A DNA stretch of 64,000 bases, from NCBI GenBank assembly GCA_022606425.2, contig JAHDVF020000754.1, positions 620,001 to 684,000 of the forward strand, read 5' to 3'. The position numbers and the translations under genes are program-made. Origin of the DNA: Lepidostoma basale (lineage: Eukaryota; Arthropoda; Insecta; Trichoptera; Lepidostomatidae). Shown one piece after another: positions 20,890 to 31,321 of the stretch. Each line of letters begins with the position of its first letter. Positions within the stretch are counted from its first letter, which is position 1. The notes under the pieces were generated by a model, which worked only from the letters and a program-made list of their open reading frames with translations, was not told the origin of the DNA and searched no databases.

Positions 20890-23015
20890 ATTTTTAAATA
20901 TTTTGATACGACAATAAACGATTTTCTTTGTATACTTTTTTGTGCTAGTTGATTTCTGGTTAATTCATACTGTTTTTAATTGAAACTTAACAGAGCGACA
21001 AATGTAAAGAAGTAATATTGATCATTGATTGATGAATCATTTATAAAAATTGTGAACAACCATATTGCTATTTCAATCACATTACTATTTATATATGGGG
21101 CGATCAGTGATTTATAGCTTTTTAGTTTAATAATGGAGAACATTGAATCTATTTCTGAAGTAAACTTAAATAATTAAGACGGTTCATTAATATAGAACAT
21201 CTTTTGCAACCACGTGTTATCTTGTAGGTACGTCGCCATATGGTATTATATAATACTCAGGGAGTAGAGACTTTGAGTTATTATGAATGCTTTAAATACC
21301 TTGGGCATACACGATTACCAACTGTGAATTACCTACTAGAAAGTTAAGCATCGCACTAAATCTGTTAAATTTTATATAAAAAAGTAGTTAATTAGATCTT
21401 GGCTCAATTACTTTGTGACCGACGCTTCGAAAGTCTTTGCAAATTGTCTTAATATTCTGGGTGATTGATTCGATTTTTTTTAGCTGTACTGTGTCTTAAA
21501 AAATACAGGTACGAGGTAGGTACCACTAGTAATGTATGTGATGAAAGTTTGCCTAAGCGTTTTTACTCCGCCAGTAACTATGTATATATTTATTTAAGAA
21601 CTAAGTCGTGATGATGTGCGTTGGACAGCTTATAGCGTAGGCTCGAGTCAAAGTTCGTAATATCTGTTCATATAATTCGAATGTCGATAAATATCGGTAA
21701 ATATGCCTCTCTGTTCGCCTGATGACATCTCGGTATGTCCAATGCCTTAGTTGAAGTTGGCTAGTGTGTACAAAGTGCTCAGTTAGACCAAAAACGTCAG
21801 TCCAGACAAAAAATTATAGGTTATATATAACGCAGAACCCTCACACAAATCTACGTACGTATTTTAGAACAAGTTAGTTGGAAGACATGTATTGGTGTGT
21901 TATGGTGTACTTACTTCACACATAGTTAGCAGAAGGGTAGCCACGTGGCGTCTGTGAAAGATAAAGGGTGAAATGAACGGGAAATTTTATCTTTAAACAG
22001 TAATCGATATCACGTTAGCGTTCGTTTATTAAGTTTAGTGAAACGCCCTCCTCTAACGACAGTAATCAATCACAATATATGTTGATTGCGCAGAAATTAA
22101 TATTTTATCACACGTCGGAAGCGACACGACCCTCATCAGCGCCGCGCAGAGTGCTGGGGGGTTAAAAATCTGTTGGGTCATTAATTTTATTTTTCGTCTT
22201 CTTTCAGGAATTTTGTAATTGATGAGCACCAGGGGTCAACAACGTATTCACGTGCGCTCGATATCCATTTTTGTTACAGGTTATCAATAAAATAAACACT
22301 TTTCTCTTACGCTTATTAGCACCGAACTTTCACCAGCTGCTACAAATCCAACAGCTCTTGGATACTCGAGGTTAACTTTAATTTCTTTTAATATCACTTT
22401 CGCTACTTATATATTCTCGAGAGCGAGAGAGACAACAAAATATTATTCGTGTTGTTCATTACGGACTGACCCTGCTACCATTATTCAAATTTTGCGTCAA
22501 TTGGTTTCTGACTATTGTCATGACAATGTCTTTCACTCGATGGTTTTCCAATTAGTTTTCAATGGTTTTTCCAGTACTTTTTTGTATTGTGTTGTTTTTC
22601 ATGGGAATAATCCATATTTTTATTTAAAATCTCTCTTTTGGAAATAAGTTGTGATTACATAGCACCGTGGCGTATTTTTTTTCGTAATTCGTATTCATTA
22701 AACTTAAAACATTAACGCAATTTATTTCTGCAATAAAAACACGTCACGCTCATAAAATATATGCAACAAATGGAAATTGACACACAAAACTTGTGTATCA
22801 ATGTCCATTTGTTTTGTCTTAAAACATGAACTGCCCCTTTACTAAATCAAAACACCCTCAACTCAAAACTTCCATCCAAAAAATCGTTTTCAAAATTCAA
22901 CCCATTGATATTGGTATTGTTATGTCTCTGGTACTCTGCCGAAGTTAACTAACACATGTTATATATGTTTTTAGGTTCTTGCACTCATTTCATAATATTT
23001 TTGGTTAGTTTTTAT
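20890..23015. other. Spacer, no gene supported
   Basis: AT-rich with GC-richer patches at 21600-21780 and 22100-22260. A P4-like fragment lies at 21400-21480. At 22199-22209 a TCTTCTTTCAG acceptor is followed by a 28-codon open stretch, a stop and AATAAA (22289-22294), a terminal-exon-like arrangement too weak to call. Confidence 0.35.
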
Positions 23016-23160
23016 CATTCTTCCGATGATGAAGGTGTAAGTCTTCAAAACGTGTCGAGAAAAATAAACTCAAAAGTGGAAAAAACAGTGTTTTAATTCA
23101 TAAAAATTCGTCATTATGGAATTCCATAGTGTTAACGTCTTAAGTTTATACTCGTATTTA
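23016..23160 (+). repeat. Repeat P2 with hammerhead-like core
   Basis: It shares TTC(T)CCGATGATGAAGG .. TCTTCAAAACGTGTCGAG and the downstream AAAATAAAC..CATAAAAATTCGTCATTATGG with 44.50-44.64 kb. The copies differ in the hairpin (GAAG/CTTC here, GAAGAA/TTCTTC there) but both pair. Confidence 0.65.
23018..23061 (+). ncRNA. Hammerhead-ribozyme-like motif (P2)
   Basis: Order seen: TTCTT (helix I, 23018-23022), CCGATGA (23023-23029; the canonical box is CTGANGA), one extra T, helix II GAAG/CTTC with an 8-nt loop, AAAAC (canonical GAAAC), GT, GTC (23054-23056), GAGAA (23057-23061). GAGAA pairs with TTCTT including one G-T pair. Two core bases deviate from the hammerhead consensus (U4 to C and G12 to A), so this copy is probably inactive. 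Confidence 0.35.
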
Positions 23161-23939
23161 CTGTAGACCAAGTTATCGCGATATTTGTTGGACCCGTCCC
23201 GCAAATCGTGCTTTGCGGTGACCATTGTAACATTTTACTGGTTCATCTAAAATCAATCAACAACAAAAAAATAGTAGTTTAAAAGTTATTTGATTAACAA
23301 TCGGAGCTTTTTTTAAAAAATAAACAGAATGATAGCTTTTCATAATTTTTTCGCGTAATAACAAAGAAAAAGCGCCAGCAATGAAAAATATATTTTTTAT
23401 GGAAAATAAAAATTCTACGATCATTTACTAGTTTTCAATGAGCTGCATACATATTATTGTTATCCGTCAAGCTGTTTTTGAATTACAGTGGTCACCGACT
23501 TTGAAAACAAAGTAACGAGCAAACCTCATTGAAAGTTTTACACTCGATATATGAATAGAAATACTAATTACTAGATTACAGGGACTTGTTATATAATAAT
23601 TCTTCTGAACATCATCTATTTTGTTTGATTTTAGTTTTTACATGATGTGCTAACATTTTCATAACGTTTCGCTGTATTTAACGATACACGATTTACGAAC
23701 ATTAATCTGAAATCCGAAGTTTTCTTGAACTTTTAAAAGTTTTATTATGTTTCATGATAAATCACAAGTATTTACTACGCTGTGTAACTGCCACAGATAT
23801 ACTGACGCCAAACCTAAGATTTCAACTACTCCAAAAACCCAAAAGGTTAAAAATAATACTGTTTCTAAGAAATACTTAAAATATTAAAATTTGTCAACAA
23901 AACTAAATGAATATATAACAATAGATATTAAAGGTCAGC
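23161..23939. other. AT-rich spacer, no feature recognised
   Basis: No coding frame or repeat end that I can support. Confidence 0.5.
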
Positions 23940-24310
23940 ATACGCCGGCCTTCTTCTTCTCTGGTTTCAATCCTGGGATTGGTTTGCAGCAATTTCCTCC
24001 ATTATTCTCTTCCATTTTTCCCTGTCTTGTGCGGCTCTTTTGAGATCTGCATATGATGAGCAGCGTACGTCCACCAACAGGTCCTCCAGGTATTCTCGGC
24101 GTGGGCGTCCCCTAGAGTTTGTCCCCTCGATCATATCCTCCATTATGGCATGCAAGAGACCTTCTTGACGTATTACATGGCCGATCCATCTTGCACGCTT
24201 TTCGGACAAGGTCCTGAGCAGGTGCCTTCCTCCTTCGATTCCTTGAAGAACTTCCTCATTCGTGATGTGGTCTCTCCAGGAAATTCCAAAGAGTCTTCTA
24301 TACGCCGGCC
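23940..24310 (-). pseudogene. LINE L-F C-terminus with exact 11-bp TSD
   Basis: The insert 23951-24299 is flanked by ATACGCCGGCC on both sides (23940-23950 and 24300-24310). On the minus strand it encodes YRRLFGISWRDHITNEEVL, KRARWIGHVIRQEGLL, DMIEGTNSRGRPRREYLEDL and DLKRAAQDREKWKRIMEEI, then a stop and a GAAGAAGAAG tail. These are the standard blocks of an insect non-LTR ORF2 end. The frame is intact for about 110 codons, so this is one of the youngest copies here. The first dozen codons of the longer open frame (upstream of 24300) are flanking target DNA, not LINE. Confidence 0.9.
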
Positions 24311-24789
24311 GAAGACGGTTATTTGCTCCCACCGTCAGCTACATGCACCGTGGGTCAGGGAGGTCTTCACTTATTGAAAACCATTCATTAGATTTACTAG
24401 AAATTTTCAGATAACGTTTTCAAGATATCATACTTTAAGAGACATAAAAAAAAACGATTTTTGCAAATTCTGACTAGGCATACATATTCCTTAAAATACT
24501 GTTATTTCCAATTTTTGAGATCATTTCTCGTGATATATGTTATTTGAAAAAAATATACATTTTTTAAAAAAGTGTTCATCTCGTAATTTTTTTTTACTCT
24601 TAATATGGAGTTTAAATCTTTGCCTGATAAATAAATTAATAGGTTAAATACCTTTTTTTTTCAATTTTCTTCCATTTTAAAGAAAAATCATATGCCGCAA
24701 AGAAAGTTCAATGAAAATGAATCATTTTTCACAGTCATGTTGATTTCCTGTTTTATTCGTACTGGGTGTAATTTCTCCATTTAACTCCC
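24311..24789. other. AT-rich spacer, no feature recognised
   Basis: Long A and T runs; ATATGGAGTTTAAAT near 24606 is the outer flank sequence of P1 repeats without an arm. Confidence 0.45.
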
Positions 24790-25090
24790 GGCGGATTTAA
24801 CGAAATCGCGATCTGAACCAAATGGACGGAATTCTCACGCGATTAAGAGCAGTTCTGATTGGCCCGCCGTCCGGTCCCACGTGACCAATGAAACAAAACA
24901 AAGCGATGAATACGTTCAATATAAATCAGCCGTCGCGACTGATATGCCGTATTGCTCTTCTCATGTCGATTATGTGTCGTTGAACTGTATTCATGCAACG
25001 CTGCAAGTGGATGCGGGTTGCGGCCAACCATCGGCTTTTGAAACTATGAAATTATTATCTTTTACAATCTGGCTGAACACTGAATAGATT
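24790..25090 (+). promoter_or_regulatory. Promoter-like GC-richer island
   Basis: ATTGGCCCGCC (24858-) and CACGTGACCAAT (24878-) form an inverted pair of CCAAT boxes around an E-box-like CACGTG. A TATA-like AATATAAATC follows at 24917-24926 and about 160 bp of GC-richer sequence after that. The composition stands out against the AT-rich surroundings. No convincing downstream coding exon was found. It could be a host promoter or the leader of a transposon; the call rests on motif spacing alone. Confidence 0.25.
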
Positions 25091-25129
25091 TAAACTTTTT
25101 TTTATTATTATTTGCAAAGCATTTCATTA

Positions 25130-25545
25130 CAGGCGGAAGTAAGACATGGAATTGGCAAAATAATTATTAAAATAATTGAATAAATGTGATGGAATTGAGA
25201 TCTCTTAGACGAATCGAATTTTGTTTACAAATGTCATGTACTAATGTAATAAATAATCACGTTATGAAAAAAATGCAAGATTCATTAAGATTCTTGGAAC
25301 ATGTGGTATGAATGACGAATTAATAGTGAATAAATCATATAGGTATTCACAACTTGAATGAAGCAAGAAATACAAGTAGTCCGAGGAATGGTGATCAGTG
25401 AAATCAATATATTTTAAATGTCAGTCACATGAAGTGTCAGTATTATTTTGAGGGTCACATGTGACTTGTCAGGATAGTTTAGTGTCTAATCTATCCATCT
25501 GGTTACGCGTAAACGGCGCAATGACTGTGTAATCATCTTCAGCGT
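25130..25545 (+). pseudogene. LINE L-B, heavily decayed copy
   Basis: Recognisable remnants in order: GGCGGAAGTAAGACATGGAA (25131-), GAATTGAGATCTCTTAGACG (25193-), TTCTTGGAACATGTGG, GTCAGTCACATGAAGTGTCAG, TTGTCAGGATAGT..TGTCTAATC and a terminal CGTAAACGGCG. All frames are broken. The spacing matches the 31.9-32.3 kb copy. Confidence 0.6.
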
Positions 25546-25557
25546 TATAATGTTATC

Positions 25558-25810
25558 GTCTTCATAACCCTTGGAGGGTCTTAACTTCCTCCAAGAAACG
25601 TCGCCATCTTGTCCTGTCTCTGGCTGTCACCTTCCAACCTTGCTACCCAAGGACTTGACAGTCTGCCACGACACCATCCAACCATCTTCGCAGTCTTGCA
25701 GTCATCGCACTTCTTCGACCGACTTGGGTTGTTAAACAATACTTGTTTGGGGGGCTCCAGGTACTCCATGTGGTACAAAGACTTAGTGTATTTGGTCATG
25801 TTATAAAAAA
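25558..25810 (-). pseudogene. LINE L-G C-terminus
   Basis: On the minus strand, one frame reads DGVVADCQVLG, a stop, QGWKVTARDRTRWRRFLEEV, KTLQGL and the natural stop (about 25675-25568). GVKGW...ARDRTRWRRFLEEVKTL is a known type of non-LTR ORF2 ending. One in-frame stop and an upstream frameshift make it a relic. The open frame on the other reading phase (25581-25871) is a shadow. Confidence 0.65.
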
Positions 25811-26381
25811 TGGTTTTGTCTCTTGAATGAATGAACAGTGTTACGGGAAGCTGTTTTCTTGACATTGTCACATAAATAAATCCATGCGTGAAGCACTCAT
25901 AAGGGAATTCCGAACCTAAGACTCAGCGGCCCCAAGTTAATCTTAACCAATATTTAGTATATGAATGATTAATTGATACACTTGCGAAATATTTGTATTT
26001 ATTCGTTTTTCGTTTGTTTTTTGTTACGTTCAAATAAGTTCACGTTTTTTTGCAAACATTTTAACCCCTTAATTATGTCACCGAGGCTGTATTCTCTTTG
26101 TTTGGGGAAAGCATGCCACAAGACCTGCACTAAGAACAAGAAGAAGAGAAGAAGAATTATGTAACTTTTGTTAACTCATAAACTTTTAGACTTTAGCATC
26201 AACATTTTACGAAATGGTAAAAAAACATAACATTAAATTATGTCATGTCGAGGGTTTGTCGTTTTACTAATAAATCGATTTCGATGAAACGATGTGACTT
26301 AATTAATTATACTTATGCTGTAAATGTTGTATCACATCAGGTTATTCTACCTTCTTTTTTTTTCTATATAGCCTTTGTTAC
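25811..26381. other. AT-rich spacer, no feature recognised
   Basis: An AAGAAGAAGAGAAGAAG run at 26140-26156 resembles a LINE tail, but the sequence before it is not a recognisable LINE. Otherwise nothing supported. Confidence 0.45.
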
Positions 26382-26870
26382 GTATTATATCTTCTTCTTC
26401 TTCTTTGCTAGCCTTCTTCCCTCCACTGCTGGATATAGGCCTCTTCCAATTTCTTCCACTCGTCTCTATCCTGTCCCTTTGTATCCAAGATTTTCCAACC
26501 CTTTTGATAATATCATCGGTCCATCTCATCAGTGGTCTTCCGACACTTCGTCTATTTTCCCATGGTCTCCAACTGAGTATCCAGGGTGCCCATCTGTTGC
26601 CACCCTGTCTAGCCAAGTGTCCAGCCCATTGCCATTTCAATTTTTCCACTCGGTCCATGACGTCAGCAACCCTGGTGCGGCGTCCGATTTCTTCATTTCT
26701 TATGCGGTCATGCAAGCTCACACCAAGTATCTGTCTTTCCATGGACCTCTGTGTACACTTGAGCCTGTGGATAATTTTTGCTGTAAGAGTTGTCGTCTCT
26801 AGTCCGTATGTCATCATGGGCAGTATACACATATCGTAGACCTTTCTTTTGAGACAAACCGGTATTATAT
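26382..26870 (-). pseudogene. RTE-like LINE L-A, best C-terminal copy, with 9-bp TSD
   Basis: The insert 26391-26861 lies between exact copies of GTATTATAT (26382-26390 and 26862-26870). On the minus strand a 161-codon frame shows CILPMMTYGLETTTLTAKII, MERQILGVSLHDRIRNEEIG, VEKLKWQWAGHLARQGGNRW and RRSVGRPLMRWTDDIIKRVG, then the terminal QRDRIE.. region, where a one-base shift sends the frame past the normal stop into the (GAA)n tail. The family normally has an endonuclease and an RT upstream; both are missing through 5' truncation. The copy is nearly intact and was inserted relatively late. Confidence 0.92.
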
Positions 26871-28030
26871 AAATAAAATAAAAACAATTTTAAATGAAAT
26901 ACAATTTTGTTTAACCACAAATGAATTTAAAACATCGTGTATTTGTTTTAATTACAACGTATCTCTGGGATCGCAATTTAAAAAAATATATTGATTGAAA
27001 TAAAAATATATTTCTAGATTGTGTAAAAATGAGAAATACTTCATACAGAGCGCAATTTTCGTTGTGTAGTTGATTTAACTAAAATCATTTTTACGTCGTT
27101 CATTAAACTAGACCCATCACATATTATAAGTACATGGTTGGATACTTCATGTTAAACGTGCCTTGCTTTTGTGGCAAATCGCTCCCTGTGAAAATGGGCC
27201 CAGCACCACTCAAATATTTGAACGACAAAACGTTGCCGCCATTTCTTCATTGTCCTCTGAATCTTTTCTTCATTTTCCTTCCTCGACGATTCAACTTTCA
27301 CTCCATTGTAATCTACTCCAAGCTATCGAGGGCGAATCTTGAATCCCTACAGGGTGTGGTTTTTAATCATTCTAAAATAATTTATAATTGTATATATTAA
27401 CAAGTTAATATATAGTATTCATTATAATCAGCTTATGTTAAGTCTCTTACAACGTTTTTACAAATATAAAATTTGTAATGTATCATGAAAAATACTATAT
27501 TATATCGTTACTTCAAATAATTAATATTTTTAATTGAAATTTCTCGGTAGAAGTTCAATTTTTGATACAAATAAATAGAGATTATAAAAAAAAATCTGAC
27601 AAAATGTTTACTGTAAACTACATTCGTGTTTTTACATAAAGGTTGAGCATGACTGGAATTGGATTATAATTATATTTCTGCCATAATTATTTATGAAGAA
27701 GAAAAACTTATTTTTCACTCTAAATATAATACACATGAATCTACTCTAAATATAATACACAAAATCTTTCCAAACCTGTAACCAAAGTTATTAAATCATA
27801 TAATAAAGATATAAATAGACTAAATCTGTGAATCCTACCCGGTTTCTTCCTAAAGCTAAACTAATAAGCAACGTTAAATTCAATATGTTTGTTGATGTAT
27901 CAAATAAGTTAAATATTCATATGAAGCAATCTCTTTGTGGTTAAACATTTTAAATTTATAAATAAAAAATAAAAACATTTTTGTTGAATCACGTTATGGT
28001 TTTATATTTGATCTAAACTAGTTTTGTTTC
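26871..28030. other. AT-rich spacer with one GC-richer open stretch
   Basis: 27134-27400 (+) is an 88-codon open frame over a GC-richer patch (27150-27360). No motif, signal peptide or splice context supports a named product. The remainder is AT-rich with no feature. Confidence 0.35.
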
Positions 28031-28103
28031 CACCCAAGCTACAGCAAGGCAATGAGAGAACAGTTTTTATAATATAATATATTGCCTTTATATAGCTTGG
28101 GTG
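28031..28103. repeat. Short palindromic repeat
   Basis: CACCCAAGCTA..GGCAAT (28031-28052) pairs with ATTGCC..TAGCTTGGGTG (28081-28103) around an AT-rich loop. The left arm resembles the 40.74-40.79 kb motif, so both may belong to one family. Confidence 0.6.
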
Positions 28104-28350
28104 CAAGTGATACTAATTAAAAATAGTTAAATACATAATGTTTATCTTTTATTGGTTATATTCATATATAATATTTTTTAAATAACTAATACATTAAAAT
28201 ATGTTTTCATGAGATAATTCGATTTGAATGAGTGAGAAATAGTTTCAATAATAAGTATTGGCAGGAAAATATCTTATTTTTTTAACGAGGAAGATTAATT
28301 AACCAGGTTACGTATTTAAAAGAACTAATTAAACTTTTTTTCTGTTTCAG
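28104..28350. other. AT-rich intron-like spacer
   Basis: No feature apart from the acceptor tract that precedes 28351. Confidence 0.4.
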
Positions 28351-28403
28351 GTATGCAAATTCTTTCCCTCATTATTTTCATGGATGAGTATTGAGTTTCA
28401 AAG
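28351..28403 (+). CDS. Candidate 53-nt micro-exon, unknown gene
   Basis: A textbook acceptor (AAACTTTTTTTCTGTTTCAG, ending 28350) and a consensus donor (AAAG then GTAAGTGGG from 28404) define 53 nt. Only one of three frames is open: VCKFFPSLFSWMSIEFQ plus two bases. The codon content is protein-like and it lies in AT-rich, repeat-poor DNA typical of a long intron. The gene cannot be identified from 17 residues. If real, a host gene runs through this window on the plus strand. Confidence 0.45.
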
Positions 28404-28684
28404 GTAAGTGGGTATTATTTGATTAAACTGAAATTTATTTCAAACTAAAAATGAATAATTTAGAAAATTTTCTAAGAGGATTACCCTCGTTTAAGAACCG
28501 ATCAACGATCTAGAATAAATTGAGGAAGAAGACTAATACAAACTATTTTATTCATCAAATAAAGAAGATATTTTTAGTGCAAGTTTAAATTCAATCACAT
28601 TATGAACGCTTGTTTTACGTATGACACATTTATATAAACATCATACAATTTTCTCGTGTCAATTGTAATAATTTGATCATCGTC

Positions 28685-28990
28685 TTCTTCTTATTCTTCT
28701 GCTTTATTTAGAATGTGTGTGTGGTATACAATTATTTCCCGGAGTCCGTCCTGGGATGTAGATATCCAGCTATCTCACCATCTATGGGTGGTCTTCCTAG
28801 AGGTCGATTGCCTGTTGGTACTATATGTAACGCGTTACCTATCACACTTTCAGGACACGCTCTCTCCACATAGTCTCTCCAGTGACAGTTTCGTTCCCCC
28901 ATCGCACAGTTTCGGTATCGCAAATCTTCCTCATATCAGAATTTCTCATTCTCTGTCTGTCTCGAAGTTTCGTTCCTAAAATGAACCTCC
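28685..28990 (-). pseudogene. LINE L-H C-terminus, copy 1
   Basis: On the minus strand a frame runs GTKLRDRQRMRNSDMRKIC, DTETVRWGNE.., then GNRPLGRPP and a short end before a GAAGAATAAGAAGAAGACG tail near 28680-28700. The core RWxGHV block is replaced by a frameshifted stretch. The same family, more decayed, is at 42.54-42.87 kb. A GTTTCTGTG triplicate (TTTCTGTGG x3) sits at 28995-29021, just outside the recognisable part. Confidence 0.7.
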
Positions 28991-29339
28991 ACATTTCTGT
29001 GGTTTCTGTGGTTTCTGTGGTTCTCTTATTCGTATTTTGCTATTCTTTATCTAAGATTGTTAATTGAATTGATGATAATGGGTAGTAATACGTTCTTTTT
29101 AACTAGCTATCTGTAAAATCTTCTTAAAAGCACTCTGAGATCATATTTTTTTCTAATTGCGATAGAACATTCACATAAGCTGGCTCTTTAGCCTGCAACA
29201 ATTTTCGGCACACATCGGGTGCATTAAAAACCTGCTGAAGTATAAAGGGAGACTAAAAACGTACATTTTTAAATTATCATATCTTTCAAAAGTTACTGAT
29301 CGTTATTGCCAGGCGAAGTCCTCATACAGCGTGGATGTA
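28991..29339. other. Spacer with short tandem repeat
   Basis: Three copies of TTTCTGTGG at 28995-29021. Otherwise no feature. Confidence 0.5.
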
Positions 29340-29870
29340 GTCCTTACATTCGCCATCTTCTTATTCTTTCTTTGCCTTGCCTCATTTATTTGGGATCGGC
29401 TCTTGTATAGCGTCTCCAGGACTGTGTGTCCTGGGTGGCATCTTGTGAGATTCGACCTCTTTTTAGAGTCCTTTGAATGAGTCCCATTCATGTCAACTGG
29501 GGCCTATTACATCCCCTAAGTCGCTCGTCCGCTTCCAATACCCTCCTTATATCATAATTAGCTGGGCCCCGCATGACGGGGCCGTACCATCTCAGACGGT
29601 TCTCCTCAAGTTTTTCCGTGATTAGCCTCACTCTAAAACTGCCGCGGATGTGGGTGTTCCTGATGTGGACGAGAAACGTTACTCCACCCCTCCACCTCAG
29701 CATACTCATATCGGTGCTGTGCAGTTTATCTACTTGTTGTTTTTTGAGTGGCCAACACTCCGAACCTTAGGTCATGGCTGGTCGCACAGCCACCTAGTCC
29801 ACATTCGCGTGTCGCATAGCATTCCCGATAACTATCGTCACTTCATCCACCCGGAGAAGTTGCGAGAATA
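29340..29870 (-). pseudogene. LINE L-I C-terminal region
   Basis: Minus-strand blocks in order: RVRLITEKLEENRLRWYGPV, MRGPANYDIRRVLEADERL, RPQLTWMGLIQRTLKRGRIS and QDTQSWRRYTRADPK, followed by a degraded A/G tail near 29340-29375. The order LRWYGxVxR, GRP-QxTWMxxI, RTR-ADP is the standard end of one insect non-LTR ORF2. Frameshifts separate the blocks. A plus-strand copy is at 41.17-41.47 kb. Confidence 0.78.
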
Positions 29871-30161
29871 GTGAAATGTTATTTGCATAACATCGTTGTG
29901 AAAGAAATAATAAATAGTTACGTATTATGCAAACATATTTCATATTTATATTATTTAATAATTTTGGACAATTACATAAAACTCCACACTATTATTATAA
30001 ATAATCAATACGAATGAAATCGTTTATTTCATATAAGTTTTCTTTTTTTGTATACGAATGACATGTTAGGAGCACATTTGAAATATACCATTCACATAAA
30101 ATAAAATAAAAAGTTTAATATGATTATCGATACCATAATTGTATGAACCATTTTATTAATA
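29871..30161. other. Spacer with half a P1 repeat
   Basis: ATAAAACTCCACACTATTATTA..CAATACGAATGAAATCG..GTATACGAATGACATGTT at 29967-30066 is a P1 flank plus one arm. No gene. Confidence 0.5.
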
Positions 30162-30300
30162 TAGGCTGTAACGCCCCTAGCATTAGATAATAATTTATTT
30201 ACCGCAGTTAGCTCTGTGGAGTTTCACTTTTCATGACGTTCAGATCTATTTACTTTACCGCGTTTATAAAAATTTCACTTTAAAAAGTTAAATAAGCGAT
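30162..30300 (+). repeat. Dispersed repeat R3, copy 1
   Basis: ATATAGGCTGTAACGCCCCT .. CATGACGTTCAGATCTATTT .. TACCGCGTTTATAAAAATTTC recurs at 31131-31290 in the same orientation with about one difference in six. The two copies lie about 970 bp apart. No coding content; identity unknown. Confidence 0.65.
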
Positions 30301-30307
30301 AAAAGTC

Positions 30308-30484
30308 ATGGCCGCTTACTGGAAGCAAATCTGCGACATTTTTATCTTCTGGCCTGGAGACGATATCAGTAACTTCACCACCCGGATTCGCAACCAAGAA
30401 AATAAAATGATGGAACTCACCGACCGGGCTGACTGCTTGATGAGTCGAAGATCTTGGGTTTCACTTGATTGTTCGAAATTGTGA
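30308..30484 (+). CDS. 58-codon ORF in a GC-richer island, unknown
   Basis: ATG at 30308 opens a frame of 58 codons: MAAYWKQICDIFIFWPGDDI at the start and a stop at 30482-30484. The minus strand is also open here, with VANPGGEVTDIVSRPEDKN, so the true coding strand (if any) is uncertain. The island begins directly after the R3 repeat and is richer in G and C than its flanks. It may be part of the R3 element or of an old retroelement. Confidence 0.2.
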   Translation: MAAYWKQICDIFIFWPGDDISNFTTRIRNQENKMMELTDRADCLMSRRSWVSLDCSKL

Positions 30485-31130
30485 ACAATTCAATATTACA
30501 TTACTTATATTACTTATAACAGGATAGACACCTTTTAGTAAAATTCTTTTCAATTAACAAAGAACAGGAGCAACCAACGCTCTTTTATAAAATTATTCTT
30601 TCAATATTATATTACAATAAGTTAATGTTTACGAAATGTAAATGGAAGGTAAGCAAACTAATAAAATAGTGTTAAAACATGTTTACCGTCACGTTGGGGA
30701 TGTTTAATCTCATCCCCGGGGGTCAGAATCTGAGGCAGGTAATTTCAAATTAGGGTTGTCAACAGGGGTGGAAAAAGGTCAAGGTTATTATAAGATTTGG
30801 GATCTAGGGAGAAAGGTGTTCGGGCAGAAAGATACTATATACGAGAAATATCGTATATTTATACATAATAATAAAATAAAACGATGTTTTTTAACTCTAC
30901 ATTTACACTCAACTTCTATTGAGTCTCGATTTTAATTTATGGCGTATATTAACGTGTGATTTTATGCGTATAAGTTGATTTTTAAGAATTCAAAATTTTT
31001 GTACAAGTATTCATAAAAGAGTATAAATATTTCATGTTTGAATTATTATTTGGAATATTTGATTTCGTATATCACAAAGTTTTGCGCTTGATAGTGTGCT
31101 GAAGTTTTCCGAGGAATCAGTACAAACAAA
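30485..31130. other. AT-rich spacer, no feature recognised
   Basis: No coding frame. A small GC-richer stretch at 30700-30790 (CATCCCCGGGGGTCAGAATC) has no recognised identity. Confidence 0.45.
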
Positions 31131-31290
31131 TATAGGCTATAACGCCCGTAGCTTTAAATAACTATTAACCTGCCACAGTTACCTTTGGGGATTATACTTT
31201 TCTTGACGTTCATATAAATGTACCCTACCGCGTTTATAAAAGTTTCATTTTATGGACATTTTACAAAAAGTTTATTAAACGATTTCAAAC
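31131..31290 (+). repeat. Dispersed repeat R3, copy 2
   Basis: TATAGGCTATAACGCCCGTAG .. TTGACGTTCATATAAATGTA .. CTACCGCGTTTATAAAAGTTTC matches copy 1 at 30162-30300. It ends about 30 bp before the 5' edge of the long LINE L-B copy. Confidence 0.65.
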
Positions 31291-31321
31291 CATAAAGATC
31301 ATCATTCGCCACCCTTTATTT

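Noticed and set aside
22199..22300. Small terminal exon with AATAAA
   Set aside because: 28 open codons after an acceptor is not above chance, and the phase and stop position give no extra support.
26245..26839. Plus-strand ORFs of 185 and 154 codons
   Set aside because: They are antisense shadows of the L-A LINE encoded on the minus strand, where the conserved ORF2 blocks are read.
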